From: CAVALG01 sp963630555
GTDB lineage: Bacteria; Bacillota; Clostridia; Oscillospirales; Acutalibacteraceae
Assembly (NCBI GenBank): GCA_963630555.1
Contig: CAVGND010000015.1
Coordinates: 1 to 32,660 of the forward strand
Length of the DNA stretch: 32,660 nucleotides
Reading direction: 5' to 3'
Below are positions 7,605 to 15,354 of the stretch, piece by piece; the stretch's first letter is position 1, and every line of letters begins with the position of its first letter. Position numbers and translations under genes: made by a program. The notes below the pieces were generated by a model. It saw nothing but the letters and a program-made list of their open reading frames with translations. It was not told where the DNA came from and did not search any database.

Positions 7605-7994
7605 TCAACAGTTTTTTTGATTGCCGTTTTTCTTTTCGCAAATGCGGCGTTTTATGGTGTCAAACGAGGCGTCGGATATCACGTGTTCAATACGGCAGGC
7701 GTCAGCCGCCGCCGTTTTACTGTCGACCCCCAGTTCGCGTAAAAATTCGGTAAGTACGGTGTGCCGCTCGTAAATTTTTTCTGCAACGGTGCGACCTTCT
7801 TCGGTGAGTTCCAGTTCACCGTCGGGTGCAACCGTCAGGTATCCGCCCGATTTAAGCAAGCCGACCGCGCGGCTCACGCTCGGTTTAGAGTAACCCATAT
7901 ATTCGCAGACGTCGATTGACCGTACCGAGCCGCTCTTGCGCGAGAGCACAAGTATGGTTTCAAGGTACATTTCTCCCGATTCCTGTATATGCAT
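7605..7994 (-). CDS. Metal-dependent transcriptional repressor (DtxR/MntR family)
   Basis: 129 residues from the chosen start MHIQESGEMYLETILVL, which is the family N-terminus and has GAGG 8 nt upstream. The reading frame stays open further upstream, but that part is not family-like. A winged helix-turn-helix covers about residues 18-65 (VRSIDVCEYMGYSKPSVSRAVGLLKSGGYL), followed by the wing LTEEGRTVAEKIYERH and the dimerisation/metal-binding helices LTEFLRELGVDSKTAAADACRIEHVIS. The Glu, Cys and His of the ACRIEH stretch fit the metal site. It is 58 nt downstream of proS and may be cotranscribed. The SH3-like C-terminal domain of classical DtxR is absent, as in MntR. Whether the ligand is manganese or iron cannot be told. 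Confidence 0.9.
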   Translation of the reverse strand: MHIQESGEMYLETILVLSRKSGSVRSIDVCEYMGYSKPSVSRAVGLLKSGGYLTVAPDGELELTEEGRTVAEKIYERHTVLTEFLRELGVDSKTAAADACRIEHVISDASFDTIKRRICEKKNGNQKNC

Positions 7995-8052
7995 TGTCAA
8001 AACCTCACTTCCCGCCCTGTCGGGCGCCCGTCTTACGGAACATTTGTAATTA

Positions 8053-9492
8053 TCAGTACGCCTTGCCCCAATACAGCAGATGTTTAGCCGGTTTTCCGCA
8101 GCAAACGCATACCCCGTCCGCATTGTCGCCTTCAAGCGGAATGCAGCGTGATGTAACGCCGGCACGCTCTTTAAGCGCGTCCTCACATTCGCGTTCGCCG
8201 CACCAGTAAGCCTTTATAAATCCGGGTTTTTCCTCGGCGGTCTTTATCATTTCTTCAAGGTCTGTAACCGTGTAGGTCATAGCCTCACGGCGTGCCGCGG
8301 CACGGTCATATATAGCCTTTGCAAACTCTTTTAACATTTCGGGTATGCGTGTTTCAAGTTCATCCAGCGCAACAACGGTCTTTTCGCGGTTGTCACGGCG
8401 GACAACAACGCAATTTCCGTTCTCAATATCGCGCGGGCCTATTTCTATGCGAAGCGGAACTCCGCGCATCTCATGTTCGGCAAATTTCCAGCCGGGCGAC
8501 TGCTCACGGTCGTCAATTTTAACGCGGCAGACCTTTTTTAGTCTTTCGGTTATTTCCTGCGCCTTTTCGATAACGCCCGGCTTGTGTGAAGCAATGGGTA
8601 TAACCACTGTCTGTACCGGTGCGACATCCGGCGGCAGGATAAGCCCGCTGTTGTCGCCATGGGTCATAATTATTGCGCCTATCATACGCGTCGTCATTCC
8701 CCAGGAGGTCTGGAAAGGATAGCAAAGTTTGTTGTCACGGTCTGAAAACTGAATGTTGAATGCGCGTGCAAATCCGTCCCCGAAATAGTGGGAGGTGCCG
8801 CTTTGCAGCGCCTTGCCGTCGTGCATAAGCGCCTCAATCGTGTAGGTTTGCTCTGCGCCTGCAAAACGCTCTTTCTCGGTCTTAATTCCCTTAACTACGG
8901 GTATACAGAGATGCTTTTCGCAAAATTCGGCATATACGCCGAGCATTTGAAGCGTTTCCTCCTTTGCTTCTTCGGCGGTTGCGTGTATGGTGTGACCCTC
9001 CTGCCACAAGAATTCTCTTGAACGAAGGAACGGGCGGGTGGTCTTTTCCCAGCGCACGACCGATACCCACTGGTTGTATTTTTTGGGCAAATCACGGTAA
9101 GACTGGATTATATGCGCATAGTGGTCGCAAAATAGGGTTTCGGAGGTCGGTCTTACACAAAGGCGTTCCTCCAGTTTTTCGTTGCCGCCCATAGTGACCC
9201 AAGCAACTTCGGGTGCAAATCCCTCAACATGGTCTTTTTCTTTTTGCAAAAGACTTTCGGGAATGAACATCGGCATATTAACGTTTTCGTGCCCCGTTTC
9301 TTTAAACATTCCGTCCAGAATATGCTGTATATTTTCCCAGATGGCGTAACCGTACGGGCGGATTATCATGCAGCCCTTTACACTTGAATAATCAATAAGT
9401 TCCGCTTTTTTAACAACGTCGGTGTACCACCGGGCAAAATCATCTTCCATCGATGTAATTTCTTTAACTAACTTCTGTTCTGCCATTTTCAT
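8053..9492 (-). CDS. proS: Prolyl-tRNA synthetase, short (archaeal/eukaryotic-like) type
   Basis: A class II synthetase charging tRNA-Pro; about 479 residues. This is the compact ProRS without the inserted editing domain, with the extra C-terminal zinc-binding tail (CGERECEDALKERAG, then VCVCCGKPAKHLLYWGKAY). Motif 2 is VVRWEKTTRPFLRSREFLWQ and motif 3 is around MTHGDNSGLILPPDVAP. I chose the ATG at 9492 (MKMAEQKLV), which has AAAGG 7 nt upstream; the frame is open to a TTG at 9498 and a third ATG lies at 9486. Upstream is a clear intergenic region, so this gene likely has its own promoter. No T-box features were seen in front of it. Confidence 0.97.
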   Translation of the reverse strand: MKMAEQKLVKEITSMEDDFARWYTDVVKKAELIDYSSVKGCMIIRPYGYAIWENIQHILDGMFKETGHENVNMPMFIPESLLQKEKDHVEGFAPEVAWVTMGGNEKLEERLCVRPTSETLFCDHYAHIIQSYRDLPKKYNQWVSVVRWEKTTRPFLRSREFLWQEGHTIHATAEEAKEETLQMLGVYAEFCEKHLCIPVVKGIKTEKERFAGAEQTYTIEALMHDGKALQSGTSHYFGDGFARAFNIQFSDRDNKLCYPFQTSWGMTTRMIGAIIMTHGDNSGLILPPDVAPVQTVVIPIASHKPGVIEKAQEITERLKKVCRVKIDDREQSPGWKFAEHEMRGVPLRIEIGPRDIENGNCVVVRRDNREKTVVALDELETRIPEMLKEFAKAIYDRAAARREAMTYTVTDLEEMIKTAEEKPGFIKAYWCGERECEDALKERAGVTSRCIPLEGDNADGVCVCCGKPAKHLLYWGKAY

Positions 9493-9582
9493 TCTCAAAC
9501 CTTTCGGTAATTATATACCTTGTTATTATACCGCAAAAACACCGTTATTGCAAGGACTATTTACAATTTGCAGGCACTTGAC

Positions 9583-9786
9583 TGTAGGTTTACAATTGAT
9601 GTGAGACTGAACTCAAAAAAAGAAAGAGTAGAAAAAAGCGATTGAGTTCGTTAGAATATAGCTACCAAACAAACCTCTAACGAAAGGATCTCAATCGCCA
9701 TGAACAGTATAACACAAAACAAACGTTATTTGCCACATGAAATTTCAACAAAGTTCGTGTCAAGTTTTTGTAGGAAAATTTTTTAA
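9583..9786 (+). mobile_element. 5' remnant of an IS481/rve-type insertion sequence
   Basis: The terminal repeat TGTAGGTTTACAATTGATGTG (9583-9603) closely resembles, read in the same inward direction, TGTAGGTTTGTCAATGATGTG at 32116, which borders the 3' end of a matching transposase. An ATG at 9700 opens a 28-codon frame beginning MNSITQNKRYLPHEISTK, the N-terminus I associate with rve-core (IS481-like) transposases of Clostridia. It then degenerates and stops at TAA 9784-9786. A hairpin at 9638-9698 (GCGATTGAG/CTCAATCGC plus CGTTAGA/TCTAACG) covers its ribosome site. The remainder of the transposase is missing here, so the copy is dead. Confidence 0.75.
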
Positions 9787-9816
9787 GAATGCCAATAGTG
9801 AATTGATGGTAAAGTT

Positions 9817-10185
9817 TTAATGTTTACGCTCCGCTGTTCGGCAAAGCCGTGCGTATTCCGCTTTTGTCAGTTCCTTTTCTTCGGGGCAGAATACCTGCTG
9901 CTGCAATTTCAGCGACTTCACCCTCAAATCGTGCCAGCCTAAAAATGCAAATAAACTGTTGATACTTGCAAGCATTGAATTAACGCTACGCACGGCGTAA
10001 TTTTCCTGCAAATGCTTTTTGTATGCAATTACAGTTTCTTTTGTAATTTTATTTCCGCCGGCAAATTCTGCAAAAGTTGTTATATCACGAATATACTTTT
10101 CAACCGTAGCCCCGCTGCGCTCGGCTAAAATCAAATATTCTTTAAAGGCGGCAATCACTGCTGCATTCAAAATTTGACTTTGCAT
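9817..10185 (-). pseudogene. Truncated tyrosine recombinase (N-terminal core-binding domain only)
   Basis: 122 residues. The sequence (AFKEYLILAERSGATVEKYIRDITTF, ITKETVIAYKKHLQENYAVRSVNSMLASINSLFAFLG) is the SAM-like N-terminal domain of phage-type integrases. It ends ELTKAEYARLCRTAERKH and then a stop, exactly where the catalytic domain should begin. None of the R..HxxR..Y residues are present. The end lies 30 nt from the insertion-sequence remnant, so a transposition or deletion event probably removed the rest. The N-terminal part is well kept, suggesting recent loss or a retained function for the short protein; the second is less likely. It is not related in sequence to the housekeeping XerC/D to a degree I can judge. 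Confidence 0.82.
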
Positions 10186-10252
10186 TTTTTCATCACCCGC
10201 TCTATTTTACACTAAACCGTAAAATCAAATATAAATATGACAGTTTACAAAT

Positions 10253-10300
10253 AAAAAGCCGAATGTCAACGCGGTTGCTTGCATTGATGTTCGGCTTTTC
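10253..10300 (-). terminator. Terminator of spo0A
   Basis: AAAAGCCGAAtgtcaa pairs with ttgatgTTCGGCTTTT around a loop of about 14 nt, with T-rich tails on both sides. It lies about 50 nt after the spo0A stop and can also end transcripts coming from the left. Confidence 0.85.
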
Positions 10301-10352
10301 GGTTTTGTTATATGTAATTTTGCGGATATTCTCTGTACCGAATGGGCGGCAA

Positions 10353-11126
10353 TTATGATATTTTAAGGCGCAGGCGCAGTTTATCGGCAATCATTGCAAT
10401 GAATTCGCTGTTGGTGGGCTTACCCTTATCGTTTTGGATAGTGTAGCCGAAATAGGAATTCAGTATATCCACATCTCCCCTGTCCCAGGCAACCTCGATT
10501 GCGTGGCGGATAGCGCGCTCTACCCTTGAAGCGGTAGTGTCATGCTTTTTAGCAACCGTTGGATACAAGACCTTTGTTACCGAATTAATAGCTTCGCTGT
10601 TGCGAACCGACATAAGTATTGCCTCGCGGAGGTAATGGTATCCCTTAATATGCGCCGGCACGCCTATTTGATGTATGATTTCGGTTATCATAAGTTCCAG
10701 GTCGGAATCGCTTATCCTGTCTGAATGACGGGAAGAGATTTTTGATTTGTCCCACGAGGCAACCTGCTCTATCCGTTCGGCAAGCAGTTTTAAGTCAAAC
10801 GGTTTTATAAAATAATACGCTGCGCCTGCCGTAAGCGTTTCGTTTTCAAGGCGGGGATTGTCAAAACTTGACATTGCCAGAACCGCAGGCCTTTTATCGG
10901 CTTCAATATTTTTTATTTCGCCGAGAACACCCATCAGATCTTTGCCCGGCATAAATACATCCGCCATTACGATATCCGGTTGATAATTTTTGATTTTTGA
11001 AAGCAGTTCGATTCCGTCTTTGGCGCACAGCATTGTTTCCATTCCGCTTTCCCCAAGCGATTTGGCGCATATCTGACCGAATTGTGCCGCATCATCGGCG
11101 ATTAACACTTTGATTTTCTTATGCAT
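10353..11126 (-). CDS. spo0A: Sporulation master regulator Spo0A
   Basis: 257 residues. Response regulator that, once phosphorylated, switches on entry into sporulation. Receiver domain at residues 5-125, with acidic pocket D11/D12, phospho-acceptor D56 (IVMADVFMPG), S86 and K108 (YYFIKPFD) in place. The C-terminal Spo0A DNA-binding domain (about 145-257) carries TTASRVERAIRHAIEVAW, almost the textbook recognition helix. GGAGG is 7 nt before the ATG. A promoter-like pair is visible upstream. In many Clostridia spoIVB lies directly upstream of spo0A; here a GH25 lysozyme does, with a terminator between, so spo0A is transcribed alone. The presence of an intact spo0A together with spoIIR argues for a real spore former. 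Confidence 0.98.
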   Translation of the reverse strand: MHKKIKVLIADDAAQFGQICAKSLGESGMETMLCAKDGIELLSKIKNYQPDIVMADVFMPGKDLMGVLGEIKNIEADKRPAVLAMSSFDNPRLENETLTAGAAYYFIKPFDLKLLAERIEQVASWDKSKISSRHSDRISDSDLELMITEIIHQIGVPAHIKGYHYLREAILMSVRNSEAINSVTKVLYPTVAKKHDTTASRVERAIRHAIEVAWDRGDVDILNSYFGYTIQNDKGKPTNSEFIAMIADKLRLRLKIS

Positions 11127-11154
11127 ATTTATTCCTCCTAAATTTGGTAATTAT

Positions 11155-11183
11155 AATATACCATATTATTCCAAATAAAGCAA
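11155..11183 (-). promoter_or_regulatory. Probable spo0A promoter
   Basis: Minus strand TTGCTT (11178-11183) and TATATT (11155-11160) with 17-nt spacing, about 30 nt before the spo0A start codon. It fits sigma-A. I did not find a clear sigma-H pair or a TGTCGAA 0A box. Confidence 0.5.
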
Positions 11184-11244
11184 GAAAAAATTGGTAATTT
11201 CTTTTAATATTTTCCATTTAATGTATTTTGTATATAAATCCACG

Positions 11245-11295
11245 AAAAAGCACCCCTGTTAAACCGACTCATTAAGAGCGATTTTGCAGGGGTGC
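11245..11295 (-). terminator. Terminator of the GH25 lysozyme gene
   Basis: GCACCCCTG/CAGGGGTGC with a 28-nt loop and five T after the stem on the minus strand, just past the lysozyme stop at 11308. It separates that gene from spo0A. Confidence 0.75.
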
Positions 11296-11307
11296 ATAAA
11301 TTTAATA

Positions 11308-12192
11308 TCAGAAAGATTTATAGGCAATATTGAAATCGACATTACCGTTGATTCCGTCAATTCTGCCTTTGCTTGTGCATTGCCACATAACGTAATGCCC
11401 CGAATAATTGGTTTTTGTGGTGTAATGAGCAAGCCAGTAGTCATATTCTTTAATTTCGGAATAAAGCCAGTATCTCCTGACAGCGGAGGCACTTGCATAA
11501 AGCATAGGATTATAGCCGGCGGATTTTACACGTTCTAAAAATGCGACGGTATTTGCGGTGCGCTGTTTTTGCGAAAGACGCGCGGCGCGGCTGCCGTCAC
11601 TGTTATAGAACTCCTCGAAATCATAGGCGACAGGATATGTGATATTATAGTCTTTTATGACTGAAATGACCCAGTCTGCCTCCTGCTCGGCTTCCTCTAC
11701 CGTTACAGCAGTTGAATAAAAATAAACCCCGACTTTTATTCCGGCGTTTAAAGCACCGACTATGTTACGGTCAAAACGGGGGTCTTTTTCTATAACCCCT
11801 GAACCGGAGTACCCCCTGTAACCGCAGCGTATCATTGCAAAATCTATGCCGGCAGCCTTAACTTTATCCCATTCTATTGTACCCTGCCAGACGGACACAT
11901 CTATGCCTATCGCCTTTGCGGTTCCTGCTATACCCGACAGTTCTGAGGCATTGATTGAATAAGCCTCACCGCCGTAATCGCCCGAAAGGTGAGCCTGCGA
12001 ATCAATTTCAATATTAATTTCCTCACTTTCGGAAATAATTCGGTCGGTAATTTTATAAACGGCGGTATCGGTAATTGCGGTTTGCGTAAGCAATACGGCA
12101 ACAAGTATTATCGCAACAGCGACAATAATAAGCGAGCCCGCGGTCACCGAAAGTGCCAGCCAGTGTTTTTTAAAAAAATTTTTTAATTTCAT
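11308..12192 (-). CDS. Membrane-anchored GH25 lysozyme (muramidase)
   Basis: 294 residues. Hydrolyses the N-acetylmuramic acid to N-acetylglucosamine bond in peptidoglycan. A single N-terminal membrane helix (about residues 12-36, no cleavage site evident) is followed by a stalk to about 90 and one GH25 domain (95-290). Signature residues are in GIDVSVWQG (D98) and VAYDFEEF (D191, E193), with VKAAGIDFAMIRCGYRGYSG and GVYFYSTAVTVEEAEQEADW as further family segments. It ends MWQCTSKGRIDGINGNVDFN, the usual closing block. There is no choline-binding or SH3 repeat, so it probably acts on the cell's own wall from the outer face of the membrane. The ribosome site is weak. It lies upstream of spo0A, separated by a terminator. 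Confidence 0.93.
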   Translation of the reverse strand: MKLKNFFKKHWLALSVTAGSLIIVAVAIILVAVLLTQTAITDTAVYKITDRIISESEEINIEIDSQAHLSGDYGGEAYSINASELSGIAGTAKAIGIDVSVWQGTIEWDKVKAAGIDFAMIRCGYRGYSGSGVIEKDPRFDRNIVGALNAGIKVGVYFYSTAVTVEEAEQEADWVISVIKDYNITYPVAYDFEEFYNSDGSRAARLSQKQRTANTVAFLERVKSAGYNPMLYASASAVRRYWLYSEIKEYDYWLAHYTTKTNYSGHYVMWQCTSKGRIDGINGNVDFNIAYKSF

Positions 12193-12310
12193 TTTTAATC
12201 AGTCCAAACGGCCGAACCGGCGCCGATTTCACAGTAAACCGTATTTTATTATCTATATTGCGCCGCCTTTTTAAATATCATAAATATATTTTATATCATA
12301 AAAGCAAAAA

Positions 12311-12351
12311 GTCAATCTAAGATTGACAAAATTAACAATCGGAATTAAAAT
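12311..12351 (+). promoter_or_regulatory. Strong promoter of the DUF896 gene overlapped by an operator-like palindrome
   Basis: TTGACA (12323-12328) and TAAAAT (12346-12351) are spaced 17 nt. A near-perfect palindrome, GTCAATCT-A-AGATTGAC (12311-12327), covers the -35 box. Transcription would begin about 25 nt before the ribosome site at 12371. The palindrome is placed where a repressor would block polymerase. It does not match the B. subtilis LexA box form. Confidence 0.7.
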
Positions 12352-12383
12352 TACATTACACACAAGATGTAGGAGGAACAGTG

Positions 12384-12593
12384 ATGGACGAAAAAAAGGT
12401 GCGGCGGATAAATGAATTAACCACCATTTCAAGAAAGCGTGCTTTGACCGATGAAGAACAAAATGAAAGGCAAAAACTGCGCCGCGAATATATTGACAGT
12501 ATGAAAGCCTCACTTATCGGGCAACTTAACAACACATATATTATCCGCCCCGACGGGAGCAAAGAAAAATTAAGCGAGAAAAAAGACAAATGA
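12384..12593 (+). CDS. DUF896 protein (YnzC/UPF0291 family)
   Basis: 69 residues, the normal size. The sequence (VRRINELTTISRKRALTDEEQNERQKLRREYIDSMKASL, then TYIIRPDGSKEKL) is the DUF896 pattern: a helical hairpin with the conserved INEL and E..E...LR.EY blocks. AGGAGG lies 7 nt before the ATG at 12384; a GTG one codon earlier is too close to it. In B. subtilis ynzC belongs to the SOS-induced yneA operon; here the gene stands alone between its own promoter and terminator, and no LexA-like box was seen. It is one of few plus-strand genes in the window. The function of the family is not established. Confidence 0.93.
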   Translation: MDEKKVRRINELTTISRKRALTDEEQNERQKLRREYIDSMKASLIGQLNNTYIIRPDGSKEKLSEKKDK

Positions 12594-12628
12594 TTTAGGT
12601 TGCATTTGCAATTTATAATTCAACAATA

Positions 12629-12664
12629 AACAACCGATGCCGCGTGCGGCATCGGTTGTTTTTT
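12629..12664 (+). terminator. Terminator of the DUF896 gene
   Basis: AACAACCGATGCCGC / GCGGCATCGGTTGTT, a perfect 15-bp stem with a GT loop, followed by T on the plus strand. The AATAA before the stem provides a weaker tail for the convergent gene, whose stop is at 12696. Confidence 0.92.
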
Positions 12665-12695
12665 ACATTAACCGTTTATATTTGAAACTTACCGA

Positions 12696-15287
12696 TTATT
12701 CGGAGATTTTCTTTTTGTAAACGATACCTGCGATAACAGCAAGTGAGATTATTGCAGCAAATTCGTAAATAACTACCTGTGATGAATCGCCTGTTTTGGG
12801 TGATTCATTAGCGGAAGCAGAAGATCCGTCTGCAGCAGTAATGGTAAATTGGGTAACTGCTGTTCCGTTTGTCGAAACAATTCCGAGAGTATGTTCGCCT
12901 ACGGACAGGGTTGATACATAATCTTTATTAAGTGTAACGATTGTGCTGCCTTCTTTTAATGTATAGTTTGATGCGTCAATAACTTTGCCGTCAACTTCTA
13001 CACGGATGAAATCAGCGAATTTCGCATTTGAGCGGAAAGGAAGCGCTTTAATTTCGCTCTTGCTTACAACAGCATTGTTACCCTCGATGATTTCCGGTGC
13101 AAGTTTAGCAAGAACTTCTGTCTTTGTTTCATGACATACCGTGCAGGTATAGGTCTTCTCACCCTCAGCATCGACAGTAGCTTCCTTCGTTACCTTACCT
13201 TCGTCCCATTTATGTCCGAGTGCAGGAATTTCTTCCTTGACTCCTTCTTTCTGGCAACGGGTGCAGACTCCGACTTTTTCACCTTTTTCTGTGCAGGTGG
13301 GATTTTTAAGTATCTTGACATCTGACAGGTCATGGCCGAGTGCTGCAACAGATTCAGTTTTTGTACCATTGCAATTTTTGCAGGTAAAGGTCTTAACACC
13401 GTTTTCTTCACAGGTTGCCGGAGTTGTTATTTTACCTTCGTCCCAATCGTGACCGAGTTTGGCAATCGGTTCTGTTTTCAAAACTTTATCGCAGCGTGTG
13501 CACTTGAAAGTTTTAACGCCGTCTTTTTCACAGGTCGCCGGAGTTGTTACTACACCTTCGCCTTCGTTATGGCCGAGTGCTGCAACAGATTCAGTTTTTG
13601 TACCATTGCAATTTTTGCAGGTAAAGGTCTTAACACCGTTTTCTTCACAGGTTGCCGGAGTTGTTATTTTACCTTCGTCCCAATCGTGACCGAGTTTGGC
13701 AATCGGTTCTGTTTTCAAAACTTTATCGCAGCGTGTGCACTTGAAAGTTTTAACGCCGTCTTTTTCACAGGTCGCCGGAGTTGTTACTACACCTTCGCCT
13801 TCGTTATGGCCGAGTGCTGCAACAGATTCAGTTTTTGTACCATTGCAATTTTTGCAGGTAAAGGTTTTTACGCCGTCTTTTTCACAGGTCGCCGGAGTTG
13901 TTACTACGCCGTTGTCATATTCGTGACTGAGTTTAGCAATGCTTGTCACTGTTTTTTCGCCGCAGTCGCTGCAGGTCACGGTTTTAACACCTTCACTGGC
14001 ACAAGTCGCCGGAGTTGTAATTTCCTCGGTGCTGTTTTTGTGTGTGCAAGAGAAAGTGAGCGGCACTAATTTTCTACCGCATTCATCCGGAATGGCATCA
14101 AAGAGGTCTTCCAGTTCAAGCGTAAATGTGTCCTTATTGCAGACCTGACCTTCGTTGATATCAAATACCGCTACGGCAAGAATGTCGTCCTTTGTAATCG
14201 GGCTTACTTTTGCGAAGTTCGCAATAAACTTACCGGGTTGCGTATTTATAACGCCCAGACCGAATGTTGCGCCGACATCTGTGTATGTTCCTTCGGGATT
14301 AAGCGTAAGAACGGCAGGGTCATATGTCATCTTAACTTTACCGCCGCAAAGTATGCCGGCACCGTTTTTAGTCTTATAAGTTACGGTAACCTTTCTGCCG
14401 TCTACGGCAACGATCTTTTCCCAGTATGTATCTGTTTCGGGATCAAAAGGTTTCGAAGGATCTATCTTTTCTTCCTTTGTAGCCCCGCAGTTTTTACAGG
14501 TATAAGTTTTAACGCCCGCTGTTGTTTCAGTCGGTTCGGTTGTTACTTCACCGTCATTCCAAACGTGATCAATTTTAGCAATAGATTCGGTTTTTGTAGC
14601 ATTGCAATTTTTGCAGGTAAAGGTCTTGACGCCTTCTTTAGCGCAAGTCGCCGGAGTTGTTACAACGCCGTTGTCATATTCGTGACTGAGTTTAGCAATG
14701 CTTGTCACTGTTTTCTCGCCGCAGTCGCTGCAGGTCACGGTTTTAACACCTTCACTGGCACAAGTCGCCGGAGTTGTAACTTCCTCGGTGCTGTTTTTGT
14801 GTGTGCAAGTGAAAGTAAGCGGTACTAATAATTTACCGCAGTCAGCCGGAATGTCATCATAAAGAGTTTCCAGCTCTAACTTAAATGTATCTTTATTGCA
14901 GACCTGACCTTCGTTGATATCAAATACCGCTACGGCAAGAATGTCGTCCTTTGTAATCGGGGTTGCTTTTGCGAAGTTCGCAATAAACTTACCGGCTTGC
15001 GTATTTATAACGCCCAGACCGAATGTTGCGCCGACATTTGTGTACGTTCCTTCGGGATTAAGCGTAAGAACGGCAGGGTCATATGTCATTTTAACTCTAC
15101 CGCCGCAAAGTACGCCGGCACCGTTTGCCGACTTATAGGTTACGGTAACCTTTCTGCCGTCTACGGCAACGGTCTTTTCCCAGTAAGGTTCATTTGAACT
15201 GACATCATCAGCCAAAATCGTTACCGGAACGGTCATTGCGAAACAAAGAATTACAGCAATGACGATTGAAAAAATTCTTTTTTTCAT
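12696..15287 (-). CDS. Secreted surface protein with two cohesin-like domains and CxxC repeats
   Basis: 863 residues. Order: signal peptide (1-26); cohesin-like beta-sandwich (about 33-158; MTYDPAVLTLNP, GLGVINTQAGKFIANFA, DDILAVAVFDINEG); CxxC repeats (about 161-275); a second, nearly identical cohesin-like domain (about 286-412); a longer run of CxxC repeats (about 414-730); an Ig-like domain (about 732-830); then SPKTGD, a hydrophobic helix and YKKKISE. The repeat unit is roughly TPATCxxxGVKTxTCxxCxxTKTExIAxLGHxWxxG. The tail looks like a sortase-type signal with S in place of L, or a simple membrane anchor. The cohesin call rests on recognised strand motifs, not a search; no dockerin is visible. 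GGAGG lies 8 nt before the ATG. A smaller paralogue is directly upstream. Role unknown; cell-surface binding or scaffolding is inference. Confidence 0.85.
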   Translation of the reverse strand: MKKRIFSIVIAVILCFAMTVPVTILADDVSSNEPYWEKTVAVDGRKVTVTYKSANGAGVLCGGRVKMTYDPAVLTLNPEGTYTNVGATFGLGVINTQAGKFIANFAKATPITKDDILAVAVFDINEGQVCNKDTFKLELETLYDDIPADCGKLLVPLTFTCTHKNSTEEVTTPATCASEGVKTVTCSDCGEKTVTSIAKLSHEYDNGVVTTPATCAKEGVKTFTCKNCNATKTESIAKIDHVWNDGEVTTEPTETTAGVKTYTCKNCGATKEEKIDPSKPFDPETDTYWEKIVAVDGRKVTVTYKTKNGAGILCGGKVKMTYDPAVLTLNPEGTYTDVGATFGLGVINTQPGKFIANFAKVSPITKDDILAVAVFDINEGQVCNKDTFTLELEDLFDAIPDECGRKLVPLTFSCTHKNSTEEITTPATCASEGVKTVTCSDCGEKTVTSIAKLSHEYDNGVVTTPATCEKDGVKTFTCKNCNGTKTESVAALGHNEGEGVVTTPATCEKDGVKTFKCTRCDKVLKTEPIAKLGHDWDEGKITTPATCEENGVKTFTCKNCNGTKTESVAALGHNEGEGVVTTPATCEKDGVKTFKCTRCDKVLKTEPIAKLGHDWDEGKITTPATCEENGVKTFTCKNCNGTKTESVAALGHDLSDVKILKNPTCTEKGEKVGVCTRCQKEGVKEEIPALGHKWDEGKVTKEATVDAEGEKTYTCTVCHETKTEVLAKLAPEIIEGNNAVVSKSEIKALPFRSNAKFADFIRVEVDGKVIDASNYTLKEGSTIVTLNKDYVSTLSVGEHTLGIVSTNGTAVTQFTITAADGSSASANESPKTGDSSQVVIYEFAAIISLAVIAGIVYKKKISE
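13334..13807. repeat. Tandem 237-bp repeat inside the CxxC region
   Basis: Two successive units, 13334-13570 and 13571-13807, read as identical by eye. A third copy starts at 13808 and diverges after about 60 nt. 237 nt equals 79 codons, that is two CxxC units, so the reading frame is kept. Near-identity at DNA level implies recent expansion by recombination or slippage. Confidence 0.9.
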
Positions 15288-15354
15288 TTAGATATTCCTC
15301 CACTTTCAGTGTATTTTTATTATAAGTTAACAAACTTAACCTAATAACAAGTGT

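Noticed and set aside
7995..8186. Upstream extension of the DtxR-like repressor by 64 codons
   Set aside because: The extension overlaps the end of proS, is unlike the family, and the internal ATG at 7994 has a proper ribosome site.
9500..9582. T-box or other riboswitch ahead of proS
   Set aside because: No T-box core, no terminator/antiterminator pair and too little space before the insertion-sequence remnant.
11143..11199. Direct repeats TTGGTAATT (11144-11152 and 11191-11199) upstream of spo0A as regulator sites
   Set aside because: Short, AT-rich and spaced 47 nt; too likely by chance in this AT-rich gap.
12311..12327. LexA (SOS) box upstream of DUF896
   Set aside because: The palindrome GTCAATCT-A-AGATTGAC does not contain the GAAC/GTTC half-sites of Firmicute LexA boxes.
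13334..13930. Possible CRISPR array because of regular repeats
   Set aside because: Units are 237 nt, coding and contiguous with no short repeat/unique spacer alternation; no cas genes nearby.
13332..14069. Plus-strand frame of 245 codons with internal repeats
   Set aside because: The repeats only mirror the tandem DNA repeats of the minus-strand CxxC protein, which has signal peptide, promoter and ribosome site.
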